A DNA stretch of 64,000 bases from Gehongia tenuis (GTDB taxonomy: Bacteria; Bacillota; Clostridia; Christensenellales; NSJ-53): contig NZ_JACRSR010000003.1 in assembly GCF_014384795.1 (NCBI RefSeq), positions 124,001 to 188,000 on the forward strand, read 5' to 3'. The position numbers and the translations under genes are program-made. Below, one piece after another: positions 52,440 to 59,817 of the stretch (position 1 is the first letter of the stretch; each line of letters begins with the position of its first letter). Under the pieces are notes generated by a model. The model saw nothing but the letters and a program-made list of their open reading frames with translations, searched no databases and had not been told where the DNA came from.

Positions 52440-54942
52440 GATTCAATTCCTCCCAACATGTTTTTATGAGTTTATAACGCCGGCCCAAATAGGTATGTGG
52501 TCCGTTGGGGTCCCGTTCGGGCAGCTCCAGGGACACGGGTTTGATATTTTCGACCACACCATTTCCGGCCACAGCCCACAGGAAGCGCTTGTTGCGCTTT
52601 GGATACTTGTCGTAGCACAGGGTGACAGCGATGTTGGCCAGTTCCTGCTCATTGGGGCACACGGCGGCGCAGCGGGTCCGATAGAGGTCGTAGTAGTATT
52701 TCCAGTTCATGGAGAAGCTGCGGGCATCCTCCCGGGAGATGCGGCCTTCCAGCTCATTTTGGTAGCGGTCATAGTTTTGAATCATAGCCTGTTCCCGGCC
52801 CAGGCTGCGCACCTCCTTGCAAAACTCCAGATAAATTTCCTCCACGGCTGCGAAGCGTTCAGGGGAAATGGAAACGGATTCGTCCAGCATGAGGGTATGG
52901 TCAAAGGGAGCGGAGGGCGGGCAAAAGCGGAGCTCCTTGTCCCATTTTTCCAGCTGCCAGCACAGCCGGTTCATATTGCTCAGGCTGCGGGACAGCTTTT
53001 GATTCTTGTAGCTGGGGCCCGCGTATTTCATGAAATAGGGCAGAGGCTTGCCGAACTTGGAGATGTGCCGGGGAATCAGGAAGAGTACGCCGGTTTTGGC
53101 GTAGTCGATGGATTTGCCGGTGATGATGCTGATGAGGTCGATGTAGGACTCATAGCGCTGTCGCTGAATGGCGGTCTTGGGCGTCTTGTTGTGATAGGCT
53201 GTGGCGCAGTTGCTGTTCTCACCGATCATGTTCTTCATGGTGCGTTTGATGATGGTGAGCTTATTTTCCGCCGTATCCTTTGCCGCTTCCGAGGTGATCT
53301 TGTCCTCGGTATCCAGCACGGCAATGGCCTTTCGGTCCACGCCTTCCAGCATGATGGGACTGTCGGCCACCAGCACCAAATCGCCGTCGAAATCGGCGCC
53401 GTTCAGACGCTGGGGAACGATGGAATGGCTGCTGACCATGCACACATTGGCCAGATGACCAAAATACTTTTCGGCGGCGGGATCCTCCGAAGCCCTCAGG
53501 ATCACATGCTCCGAACGGCAGATATGGGGATTGCGTTCGACCAGGTATTCCCCTGGAGGAAGATTTGCGGCATAGAAGCGATCGGCAGGAAGACAGCCGC
53601 GAAGGGGGAGGCCGCCGATATGCTCCATCAGCATGACAAGATCGGGAGCCAGAAACTTGAAGGAGGACTTCAGAAAGAGCTTGCCGCATTTCATCTCATC
53701 CCGGTATTTGCGAAGAAGCCCCACCAGGTATTTGTGCACCGTGGGCTCGCGAAGCATGGCCGGGTTTTTCAAGATGGCCCGGGTGTAATCATTCAGGGAT
53801 TTACGCTGATCCAGGGTGAGCCCCAGGAAACAGAAGGTGTGCACCGGATCACCGGAGAGAATTTGTTCCACCCAGTCCACACTGTCTTTGGCCAACTGGG
53901 CAAAACGCTCGAAGGGCAGGCGGAGATCCTGGAGGATTTGATAGCTGGAACGGGTATAGACCGGTTCCTCCTCGGCGGTAAAATTCCACTTCGCCACGCC
54001 GAGACAATGATTGTATTGATAAAATTCCCGCCAATAGTCATCCCAATCCCGGGCATCCCCGTGACGGCTGAAGTAGGCCTTGCCTTTGTACATGCTCTCC
54101 GTCAGAATCAGCATGGGTTCCTTAAAATCGTGCTTTACTCCCCATAGGTCAGTGATGTGGTCCACTCCCCGCTCCCGATAGAACTTTTCGTAATCCATTT
54201 CGTGGGTGACGCCCTTGATGTAGGGAGCGCGCCATAAAATGGAGGTCGGAGGCGACAGGGACCCCAGCCGTTCCCCGATGAGCCTGGAGAGGGCGGGATG
54301 ATGAATGCCGCAGCCATCGAAGGCGTTAATATCGATGGATTTTACAGCCGTTTTAATCTTCTTTTGTTTTTGGCGTTGTTCACAGCCTTCCCGATCCCGG
54401 AAGGTGACCATCTCATCGGCCGCGTACTTGACCACCTGTTTTGAAATGGTTCGGTGACAGTCGGGCACAACCACCACCTTGGGCAAAAAGCCGGGCAGGC
54501 TGTGACAGGAGCTCAGCATCAAACCCCGGTAGGCGTACAGCTTGGACAGGACTGTCCTGCCCGGTTGTGCGCCCATGGTTATCCGTTCATTGAGGGCATC
54601 CGCTATGGTTTCGTCCACAAAGCTTAGGATGGCGTTTCGCGTCATGGAACCGGAACGTTCACTCACCACAAAATGCTGCTTGCCTGCGGTGAAACCGGAG
54701 AGGATGAGCTGGTCCAGGAAGGGCTCCCGGCTCATCCAGCCACGGCAGTCCACGAAAAGGAAGTAACAGTTAAAGGTGCGTTCATCTCCGGTGATCAGAC
54801 GAATCTGACGAAAAAGCAAATTGTCCTGCTGCTGAATGTAGTACTTCTGTTCCTCCGCCGGTTCAAGGTTCAGGTGAAGATGATGATCGGCCAGCAAGGA
54901 CAGGGGGAACTTGCGAACGGTGTAAAGAGGAGGTGCAAACAA
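52429..54942 (-). CDS. Two-barrel RNA polymerase, YonO/RdRP superfamily
   Basis: About 837 residues. In the 852-codon numbering from 54987, the signature is GADFDGD with the metal-binding triad Asp532/534/536, preceded by VERNPHICRSEHVIL like the R-x-P segment before the second barrel of cellular and eukaryotic polymerases. The first barrel matches the RdRP/YonO pattern FDGCG (223-227) and WRAPYIKGV (252-260, barrel Lys258). YonO of phage SPbeta is a single-subunit DNA-dependent RNA polymerase with this core. The TTG at 54942 with AAAGGAGA is preferred; the ATG at 54987 has no good site. It should transcribe the tail operon; template preference is untested. Confidence 0.8.
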   Translation of the reverse strand: MFAPPLYTVRKFPLSLLADHHLHLNLEPAEEQKYYIQQQDNLLFRQIRLITGDERTFNCYFLFVDCRGWMSREPFLDQLILSGFTAGKQHFVVSERSGSMTRNAILSFVDETIADALNERITMGAQPGRTVLSKLYAYRGLMLSSCHSLPGFLPKVVVVPDCHRTISKQVVKYAADEMVTFRDREGCEQRQKQKKIKTAVKSIDINAFDGCGIHHPALSRLIGERLGSLSPPTSILWRAPYIKGVTHEMDYEKFYRERGVDHITDLWGVKHDFKEPMLILTESMYKGKAYFSRHGDARDWDDYWREFYQYNHCLGVAKWNFTAEEEPVYTRSSYQILQDLRLPFERFAQLAKDSVDWVEQILSGDPVHTFCFLGLTLDQRKSLNDYTRAILKNPAMLREPTVHKYLVGLLRKYRDEMKCGKLFLKSSFKFLAPDLVMLMEHIGGLPLRGCLPADRFYAANLPPGEYLVERNPHICRSEHVILRASEDPAAEKYFGHLANVCMVSSHSIVPQRLNGADFDGDLVLVADSPIMLEGVDRKAIAVLDTEDKITSEAAKDTAENKLTIIKRTMKNMIGENSNCATAYHNKTPKTAIQRQRYESYIDLISIITGKSIDYAKTGVLFLIPRHISKFGKPLPYFMKYAGPSYKNQKLSRSLSNMNRLCWQLEKWDKELRFCPPSAPFDHTLMLDESVSISPERFAAVEEIYLEFCKEVRSLGREQAMIQNYDRYQNELEGRISREDARSFSMNWKYYYDLYRTRCAAVCPNEQELANIAVTLCYDKYPKRNKRFLWAVAGNGVVENIKPVSLELPERDPNGPHTYLGRRYKLIKTCWEELNLDS

Positions 54943-54956
54943 GCTCGACTCTCCTT

Positions 54957-55130
54957 TCAATTCCAATGTTCGGTGTATTCCTGCCATTGTTCCAAAAATT
55001 CTTGTGAATCAAGAGAGTACATTTCTTCAACTGTTCCATCGAAATATTCACAGGTATCGCTCTTGTCGCAGATATCCACCCAGATACAGGAGGAACAGGG
55101 AGGATTGCAGGGGGGGTCCTTGGGTCTCAT
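54957..55130 (-). CDS. Cys-rich micro-protein upstream of the polymerase
   Basis: 57 residues beginning MRPKDPPCNPPCSSCIWVDI with Cys at 8, 12, 15, 21 and 27, then an acidic aromatic tail. GGGAAAGGAG precedes the ATG by five bases. The five cysteines could bind a zinc ion or form a small redox site. First gene of the polymerase operon and ends just before the polymerase ribosome site, so translation is likely coupled. Confidence 0.6.
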   Translation of the reverse strand: MRPKDPPCNPPCSSCIWVDICDKSDTCEYFDGTVEEMYSLDSQEFLEQWQEYTEHWN

Positions 55131-55213
55131 AGCGCTCCTTTCCCGCGCAAAGAGGTGCTTCCATTGCGCGTATTGTTTTTATGAATCACTTGAATCTATT
55201 GAACAAATAAATA

Positions 55214-55225
55214 GTTTAAATGAAT
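55214..55225 (+). repeat. 12-bp direct repeat, copy 1
   Basis: GTTTAAATGAAT, about 10 bp downstream of the -10 element of the polymerase promoter; identical to 55281-55292. Confidence 0.6.
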
Positions 55226-55234
55226 TATAGATCG

Positions 55235-55263
55235 ATTATAATTTGCATACAAAAAGATGTCAA
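55235..55263 (-). promoter_or_regulatory. Consensus sigma-70 promoter of the polymerase operon
   Basis: Minus strand TTGACA (55258-55263), 17-bp spacer, TATAAT (55235-55240). A leader of about 98 nt follows, with a hairpin CGCGCAA/TTGCGCG right before the ribosome site of the first gene. The two 12-bp repeats frame the promoter. Confidence 0.85.
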
Positions 55264-55280
55264 TACTAAAAATCTAAATT

Positions 55281-55292
55281 GTTTAAATGAAT
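55281..55292 (+). repeat. 12-bp direct repeat, copy 2
   Basis: GTTTAAATGAAT, about 18 bp upstream of the -35 element of the polymerase promoter; 67 bp from copy 1. Confidence 0.6.
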
Positions 55293-55339
55293 AAATGGTG
55301 GGGACGACTGGGCAAATTTGAAAAATATGGTCACGGATC

Positions 55340-55389
55340 TTGACGGCATCAATGGGTTGACCTATAATGGATATACGAACAGATGTTCC
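55340..55389 (+). promoter_or_regulatory. LexA-controlled (SOS) promoter, antisense to the XRE repressor gene
   Basis: TTGACG (55340-55345), 17-bp spacer, TATAAT (55363-55368), followed by CGAACAGATGTTCC (55376-55389). The latter matches the Gram-positive LexA box CGAACRNRYGTTYC at every position and covers the expected start point. Transcription would run rightwards through the 3' end of the repressor gene. A 23-codon frame with GAGGCGG upstream begins at 55412. Confidence 0.8.
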
Positions 55390-55414
55390 ATAATTGATTT
55401 TGAGGCGGTGAATG

Positions 55415-55786
55415 TTATTCTTGGTTCCTGTTGCGCATAGCTTGCAGCACCTGTTTGAGAGCTTCGTATTCTTCCAGAGATAGTTCCACGACTTCCACGC
55501 CCTTTTCGCCGTATCCCCACAGTGCAGCGTTGCTTTCATCCTCGTCGGGCAAAGTGGAGTAGGTGGCTTTCTCTTCCTCAACGACAAGGTTGCTGCCGTC
55601 CATCAGCCAGGTCGGGTTGACCTCAAGCTTTTTCGCTATTTGCGCCAGTACGGCGACCTTTGGGATCCGCTGGCCAAGCTCGTAACGGCTGAGGGATTGG
55701 GCGGAGATGCCGATAATTCTGGAAAATTCCTCGAGGGTGCAGCCGTTTTGGACGCGCAACTGCCGAAGCCGGTTGGAGAAACCCAT
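55415..55786 (-). CDS. XRE-family (CI-like) repressor
   Basis: 123 residues. HTH at about 5-55 (NRLRQLRVQNGCTLEEFSRI, then IGISAQSLSRYELGQRIPKV and LAQIAKKLEVNPTWLMDG), then a short acidic dimerisation tail, no LexA-type protease domain. The start at 55786 follows AAGGATGG. Three related operators (55817-55876) lie right upstream, and an SOS promoter runs against its 3' end. Probably the lysogenic repressor of the island. Confidence 0.85.
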   Translation of the reverse strand: MGFSNRLRQLRVQNGCTLEEFSRIIGISAQSLSRYELGQRIPKVAVLAQIAKKLEVNPTWLMDGSNLVVEEEKATYSTLPDEDESNAALWGYGEKGVEVVELSLEEYEALKQVLQAMRNRNQE

Positions 55787-55816
55787 GAGACACCATCCTT
55801 CAAAAAATACTATTAT

Positions 55817-55876
55817 TATCACCAAATGGAGATATTTTTCACCAAATAGGGTTGATTCCAAAGCCAAATGGTGATA
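55817..55876. promoter_or_regulatory. Three tandem operator sites
   Basis: Sites of the form TATCnCCAnnTGGnGATA: 55817-55834 (full match), 55837-55854 (partial) and 55859-55876 (right half exact). Centres are 20 and 22 bp apart, i.e. two helical turns, as in lambda-type operator regions. The third overlaps the rightward promoter at 55852-55880. Confidence 0.7.
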
Positions 55877-55880
55877 TGGT
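55852..55880 (+). promoter_or_regulatory. Rightward promoter overlapped by operator 3
   Basis: TTGATT (55852-55857), 17-bp spacer, TATGGT (55875-55880). Repressor bound at the third site would block it. Confidence 0.55.
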
Positions 55881-55979
55881 AATTATTGTGTTATACACAT
55901 ATTACAATTAGTAATACACTCTTGATGGTGAGCGTCGATTATACAGGAAAGAAAGAATAATCCCCTAAAAAAACAGGTA

Positions 55980-56019
55980 ACGGAGCAACCTCCCCGTTGA
56001 CAGCGTAAGGTTGCTCCGT
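55980..56019. other. Strong 12-bp hairpin in the leader of the rightward operon
   Basis: ACGGAGCAACCT and exact complement with a 16-nt loop. No T run follows on the plus strand; on the minus strand T7 follows after 7 bases, so it may act as a weak terminator for leftward transcripts. Confidence 0.5.
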
Positions 56020-56026
56020 CTGGAAG

Positions 56027-56066
56027 TATGCTAAGAACTAACAAACTTCAATTATATCTTAGCATA
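56027..56066. promoter_or_regulatory. 10-bp perfect inverted repeat
   Basis: TATGCTAAGA (56027-56036) and TCTTAGCATA (56057-56066), 20 bp apart, 33 bp before the first rightward gene. Operator or RNA stem that could mask the leader; not decidable here. Confidence 0.45.
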
Positions 56067-56099
56067 TTTCCATCTATTTATCAAATGGGAGGCGCTGAG

Positions 56100-56486
56100 A
56101 TGAATGTATTGGAAAGCTTGGGAAAAGGCGAAATGGACGATTACGAACTGGCCTTATCGGACCTGCCCAGAAGATGGGTGACATTGAAGGGCAGGGTCTA
56201 TGGAGTGATGATGCTGGAGGAGCTTGGATGTACGGCAAAGACCGCGGCACTGCTGGAAAACTATCTGGAATTCTACTTGGGGCGGGACATACGTACCACA
56301 GGGCTGCCCAGGACCGCCTACTACTCCAAGTGTTCCCAGCATTCCGATGAGATGGAATATGGACTGATGCGTGCGGATACGCTGGAGATTTTATCGGTGT
56401 ACAAGCTGGAACGCTGCGATGACCCGGAGCGTTTTGATCGGGCGTGGAAAGCACTGTGGGGAAAAACCGAAGGCAATGATTCATAA
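56100..56486 (+). CDS. Phage-island protein of unknown function
   Basis: 128 residues from ATG 56100 behind GGGAGG. Acidic N-terminus, then VTLKGRVYGVMMLEELGCTAKTAALLENYLEFYL, a helical segment resembling small phage regulators of the RinA/ArpU size, and a C-terminal tail with DDPERFDRAWKALWG. First gene of the rightward operon with the MrpR-like gene. No firm family. Confidence 0.55.
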   Translation: MNVLESLGKGEMDDYELALSDLPRRWVTLKGRVYGVMMLEELGCTAKTAALLENYLEFYLGRDIRTTGLPRTAYYSKCSQHSDEMEYGLMRADTLEILSVYKLERCDDPERFDRAWKALWGKTEGNDS

Positions 56487-56501
56487 AAAACATAAAACAT
56501 A

Positions 56502-56530
56502 TTGACTTTATCTTGTTTCCTTGGTAAGCT
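56502..56530 (+). promoter_or_regulatory. Possible promoter of the MrpR-like gene
   Basis: TTGACT (56502-56507), 17-bp spacer, TAAGCT (56525-56530), just before the ribosome site GGGGTGATGAG. Confidence 0.45.
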
Positions 56531-56548
56531 TTAAATTGGGGTGATGAG

Positions 56549-57514
56549 ATGAATTTACAGGACGTGCTGAGGCCGGAGCTATCCAACCGCTCGCTCAAGG
56601 AGGAGTATGTGCTCGGCGGCACCCATGACGAGCGGTCGGCTGTGCAGCTATTGAACCGCTGGAACCGCATCGGCAATTTTGAAAGGGAGTATGAGCGGGA
56701 TATCACGGAGTTCAACGAGGAAAACTTCATTGACATGTTTACTCGTCTTAATTATATGACCCGCCTTGGCTTTAATGCCTTCAAGTGGAGCGTGACATCC
56801 TACCTCAGGTGGCTTAATCAGCAAAAAGGCTGGAATACGGAGGCGCCTCTGCGGGCCTTGCAGGGAATCACCTTTCAGCAGCTGAGCCGGGATGCGGTGT
56901 ATCAGGAAAAGTACTTCGGTTCCTTTTCGGAGCTTAGGGATCAGTTTCGCCGCTCCCTGGTGGCGCAGGGATATGAAGAGCGGTCCCGAACCTGGGATAC
57001 AACCCGTTTTTTGGTCGCATTGGCCTGGTTTGGCGTGAAGCGGGAGGAGGTCACGGAGATCCGCAAAAGCGACGTTTCCGATGATCGAAACGAGATCTAT
57101 CTTCCCATTTCCAAACGTATTTTGGTGCTGCCCGCGGAGCTGATCGCCCGTATTCGTCTCTATCGGGACGCGGATACTGTGGAGCGCCCAGGAAATGGCG
57201 GTGTGATGACGGTTCATTATAAGGATTCACCCTATCTTTTTCGGACTTTCAAAAGCCCCAAGGTGACGGAGGTTCTGGGCCTCATCAAGAATCTGAATCG
57301 AAGTCCGGGCCCTGGCAAGCGTTTTTCCTATAATCGCATCTATTGGTCGGGTATCTTCTGCAGAGCCTATGCCTATGAGCAGACCAACGGCCGGCTGCAG
57401 GCGGGGGACCGGGCGCTGGCGGAGGAGCTCTTTGGCGAGCATTACAATCATCCCACGGCTTACCATGCCCGGTTCAATGAATATCAGAATTTTAAACGCT
57501 ATTTTTACGAATAG
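56549..57514 (+). CDS. Tyrosine-recombinase-fold protein lacking the active site (MrpR-like)
   Basis: 321 residues. A SAM-like N-terminal domain (FTRLNYMTRLGFNAFKWSVT, then SYLRWLNQQKGWN) and a catalytic-domain-like part (LVALAWFGVKREEVTEIRKSDV, EIYLPISKRILVLPAEL), but Lys replaces the first catalytic Arg, no HxxR is present and no nucleophile Tyr box is seen. SPbeta MrpR (YopR), the master lytic repressor, is a protein of this size and fold. The presence of a YonO-type polymerase in the same island strengthens that reading. Regulator rather than enzyme, by inference. Confidence 0.65.
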   Translation: MNLQDVLRPELSNRSLKEEYVLGGTHDERSAVQLLNRWNRIGNFEREYERDITEFNEENFIDMFTRLNYMTRLGFNAFKWSVTSYLRWLNQQKGWNTEAPLRALQGITFQQLSRDAVYQEKYFGSFSELRDQFRRSLVAQGYEERSRTWDTTRFLVALAWFGVKREEVTEIRKSDVSDDRNEIYLPISKRILVLPAELIARIRLYRDADTVERPGNGGVMTVHYKDSPYLFRTFKSPKVTEVLGLIKNLNRSPGPGKRFSYNRIYWSGIFCRAYAYEQTNGRLQAGDRALAEELFGEHYNHPTAYHARFNEYQNFKRYFYE

Positions 57515-57530
57515 ACAAAGGGGTGAAAGC

Positions 57531-57776
57531 ATGTATTGGTGTTTGGACTGCCGCTGCTTGTTTGAAGAGCCCCTAAGGGACGAGAAAGCGTCCCCGGGCT
57601 TTTCAACGTGCCCCTATTGCGGCGGCGATTACGTATGGGCGTCCCAGCTGGATTCACGGCAGGGCAGCGCTCGAACGGAAGCGATGGCTTATTTGGATTC
57701 TATAATTCATAAAAACAACTATCATTTGGAGGCAGAATATGGACAAGAGAATGGCGAAGTCAGGAGAAAAGGATGA
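57531..57776 (+). CDS. Small zinc-ribbon protein
   Basis: 81 residues, start at 57531 behind AAAGGGGTGAAAGC. Two Cys pairs, CLDCRC (4-9) and CPYCGGDY (about 27-34), form a rubredoxin-like zinc ribbon; the rest is helical and acidic. Third gene of the rightward operon; role unknown. Confidence 0.6.
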   Translation: MYWCLDCRCLFEEPLRDEKASPGFSTCPYCGGDYVWASQLDSRQGSARTEAMAYLDSIIHKNNYHLEAEYGQENGEVRRKG

Positions 57777-57912
57777 CTATGATGATCCGTTGGGCGTTAT
57801 GGAAGATTTACGTTTCCAACAAGCGTTTCGAAGGGCAGACGGTGCCCGTAAGAAGAGGTTATGGGATCATTCGGGGACGCGCCCGCTCCCATTTGCTCGC
57901 AAGATCCGTTGA
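57739..57912 (+). CDS. Small charged protein overlapping the zinc-ribbon gene
   Basis: 57 residues (MDKRMAKSGEKDDYDDPLGV ... PFARKIR) in another frame, starting 38 bp before the upstream stop. TTTGGAGG precedes the ATG at the ideal distance, which is why I accept it although it is very short. No family recognised. Last gene of the island. Confidence 0.45.
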   Translation: MDKRMAKSGEKDDYDDPLGVMEDLRFQQAFRRADGARKKRLWDHSGTRPLPFARKIR

Positions 57913-57932
57913 GAAGGGAAGGGGATGGAAAA

Positions 57933-58685
57933 ATGATATTGCAGCATTCCGGCAATGAAGCCATGCAAAACTGGTTTGAGAGAGGCAAGGATCCAAGATG
58001 CGCCTGGATTTTGGAGGCGCCCATACCCTGTGAACAATGGGCGGCGTCTTTGGTGGAGACCTTGTCCCCCTTTGGCAAGCACCCCTTCGTGGATACCTGG
58101 GAGGGGGATCTGATTCTTTTAGCAGGGGTTCCTTTTCTGGAGGATGTGGAGATTTGGAGCAGACTGCTTTTGGCGCGGGCGGATTCCCTGGGATATGGCG
58201 GCGTTGTTGTGGTCTCGGAGGTAAATGGCATTGAAGACTTCGAGAAGCTTTTCGGGATGCAAAAAAAATGGCTGAATACTGCCAAGCAGATTCAGCCAGA
58301 AAGAAGGATCTTTACAAAACGGGAGCTGGATTTTGCACGGGAGTGCGATTCAATGCTGAAGGACGGGGCCCAGCTGTGCTCAACCCTTGGCTTGCTCGCA
58401 CCCCTGCGTGCAAAAGGCCGCAGCTGTGAACTCATTCAAACGCTGACGGTCCATTTATTGGACGGCGAGGCGAGGGCCGCCGATACTGCCATACGGATGT
58501 ATGTGCACAAAAATACGGTAAAGTATCGCCTGCGGCGGGCCGGCGAGAAGCTGGGCTTCGAGGTGGGCCAGATGCCCGGCACTCTTTTGCTGTATCGAGC
58601 GCTGGCTCTAAATCGATTGATGGAATCTAGCGAGGTTCCAGCATCTTTAGCAGCAGCGAGGCCAGCGCAGTTAGGCTGGCAATGA
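57933..58685 (+). CDS. PucR/CdaR-type transcriptional regulator
   Basis: 250 residues from ATG 57933. N-terminal domain of unknown type, C-terminal PucR helix-turn-helix at about 180-235 (LIQTLTVHLLDGEARAADTAI and IRMYVHKNTVKYRLRRAGEKLG). PucR and CdaR regulators activate catabolic genes in response to small molecules. Its last 59 bp overlap the 3' end of the convergent MFS gene. No obvious link with the phage island, so I place the island boundary just before it. Confidence 0.8.
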   Translation: MILQHSGNEAMQNWFERGKDPRCAWILEAPIPCEQWAASLVETLSPFGKHPFVDTWEGDLILLAGVPFLEDVEIWSRLLLARADSLGYGGVVVVSEVNGIEDFEKLFGMQKKWLNTAKQIQPERRIFTKRELDFARECDSMLKDGAQLCSTLGLLAPLRAKGRSCELIQTLTVHLLDGEARAADTAIRMYVHKNTVKYRLRRAGEKLGFEVGQMPGTLLLYRALALNRLMESSEVPASLAAARPAQLGWQ

Positions 58686-59817
58686 CGCCGCATAGGATAA
58701 GCAGTATTTGCACGCTAACGGCGTCGGCCAGAGGTCCAAAGAGCACCATGCCAAGAGGCAGGGCGGAAGCGGTCACAATCTGCATGAAGCCGAATACCCG
58801 GCCCTGCATCCTCGGGGGAACCCGCTCCTGGAGGGATGCGATAATGGGAGCATTATAGCAGGGCATGGTGATGCCGATCAGGCAGTTGAAGGCAAGATAC
58901 AGGCCAAAGCTGGGAGCAAGACCCAGACCCAGCATCAAAACACCGTAGGCCAAACCCGCGGCCAGCGTGGTGCGCATCCGATTCCTGAAACCGCCCCAGA
59001 GGGCTATGAGAAGACCGCCCGCCACCGCGCCGGCGCTGAACACCGTCTCGCTCACCGTAAGCCGCCACACCTCTGCACCGAAGGTTCGGCTGACCATAAG
59101 CGGCGTCAGGAAGGCGGAAGGGCTGATAAGAAAGAGCATGACCACCTGAAAGAGCAAAAGTCGCCGCACAAAGCCATCCTTCTTCAAATATTGAAATCCC
59201 TGGCGGATATCCGCGATTGAGGATTGTTCGGCGCCGGCCTTTGTGCCGGCTGGAAGATGCAGGGTGCCGGTGATTGCTATGCCCACGGCCGCCGTGGTCA
59301 CGTCGATAAGAAGGGTGGCCTCAAGGTTGGCCACGGTGAGGATGAGACCGCTGAGGGCCGGTGCAATGAGGGTGGTGAGGGAGGTCAGGGTGCTCACTGC
59401 GCCGTTCACCTTCATCAGCCCATCTTTCGGCACGATCTCGGGCACCATGGCCTGGACGGCGGGGGTTTGAATTCCCGTGCCTGCTGAACGGATCAAAAGG
59501 ACGGCAAACAGCAGCCAGACTTTACGGTATCCAGCCGTGAAAAGGATGGCAAGAATCAAAGTGGACACGGCGATGAGGCCGTCGGACGCCATGATCAGCT
59601 TTTTACGGTTGTAGCGGTCGACCCACACACCGGCAAACAGGGAGATGGCAATCTGGGGCAGAAAGCCGCAGAGGGTGGACAGCGTCATCATCGCGCCGGA
59701 GGAAGTGGTGAGAGTGATATGCCATACGATGGCGTACTGCACCAGTGAGGATCCAAGAAGGGAGATGGTCTGCGCCGTTAAGAAACGCCTGATCTGTGCT
59801 CTCCAATTCGAGGTCAT
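58627..59817 (-). CDS. MFS transporter (multidrug or macrolide efflux type)
   Basis: 396 residues, twelve membrane helices. Helix 1-2 region ISLLGSSLVQYAIVWHITLTTSSGAMMTLSTLCGFLPQIAISLFAGVWVDRYNRKKLI is typical of the MefA/enterobactin-exporter-like MFS group. Start at 59817 (AAAGGGAG, overlapping the ABC-F stop as ATGA) rather than GTG 59826. Co-translated with the ABC-F protein, the same pairing as mef with msr(D), so drug resistance is plausible but the drug is unknown. Confidence 0.85.
   Translation of the reverse strand: MTSNWRAQIRRFLTAQTISLLGSSLVQYAIVWHITLTTSSGAMMTLSTLCGFLPQIAISLFAGVWVDRYNRKKLIMASDGLIAVSTLILAILFTAGYRKVWLLFAVLLIRSAGTGIQTPAVQAMVPEIVPKDGLMKVNGAVSTLTSLTTLIAPALSGLILTVANLEATLLIDVTTAAVGIAITGTLHLPAGTKAGAEQSSIADIRQGFQYLKKDGFVRRLLLFQVVMLFLISPSAFLTPLMVSRTFGAEVWRLTVSETVFSAGAVAGGLLIALWGGFRNRMRTTLAAGLAYGVLMLGLGLAPSFGLYLAFNCLIGITMPCYNAPIIASLQERVPPRMQGRVFGFMQIVTASALPLGMVLFGPLADAVSVQILLILCGVIASLTALASLLLKMLEPR

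Noticed and set aside
52495..54147. 550-codon rightward frame opposite the polymerase gene
   Set aside because: Shadow of the third-codon-position bias; the minus strand carries the DFDGD, DGCG and other motifs.
55415..55786. XRE gene as antitoxin of a toxin-antitoxin pair
   Set aside because: No small toxin-like gene is coupled to it, and the operator layout is that of a phage repressor.
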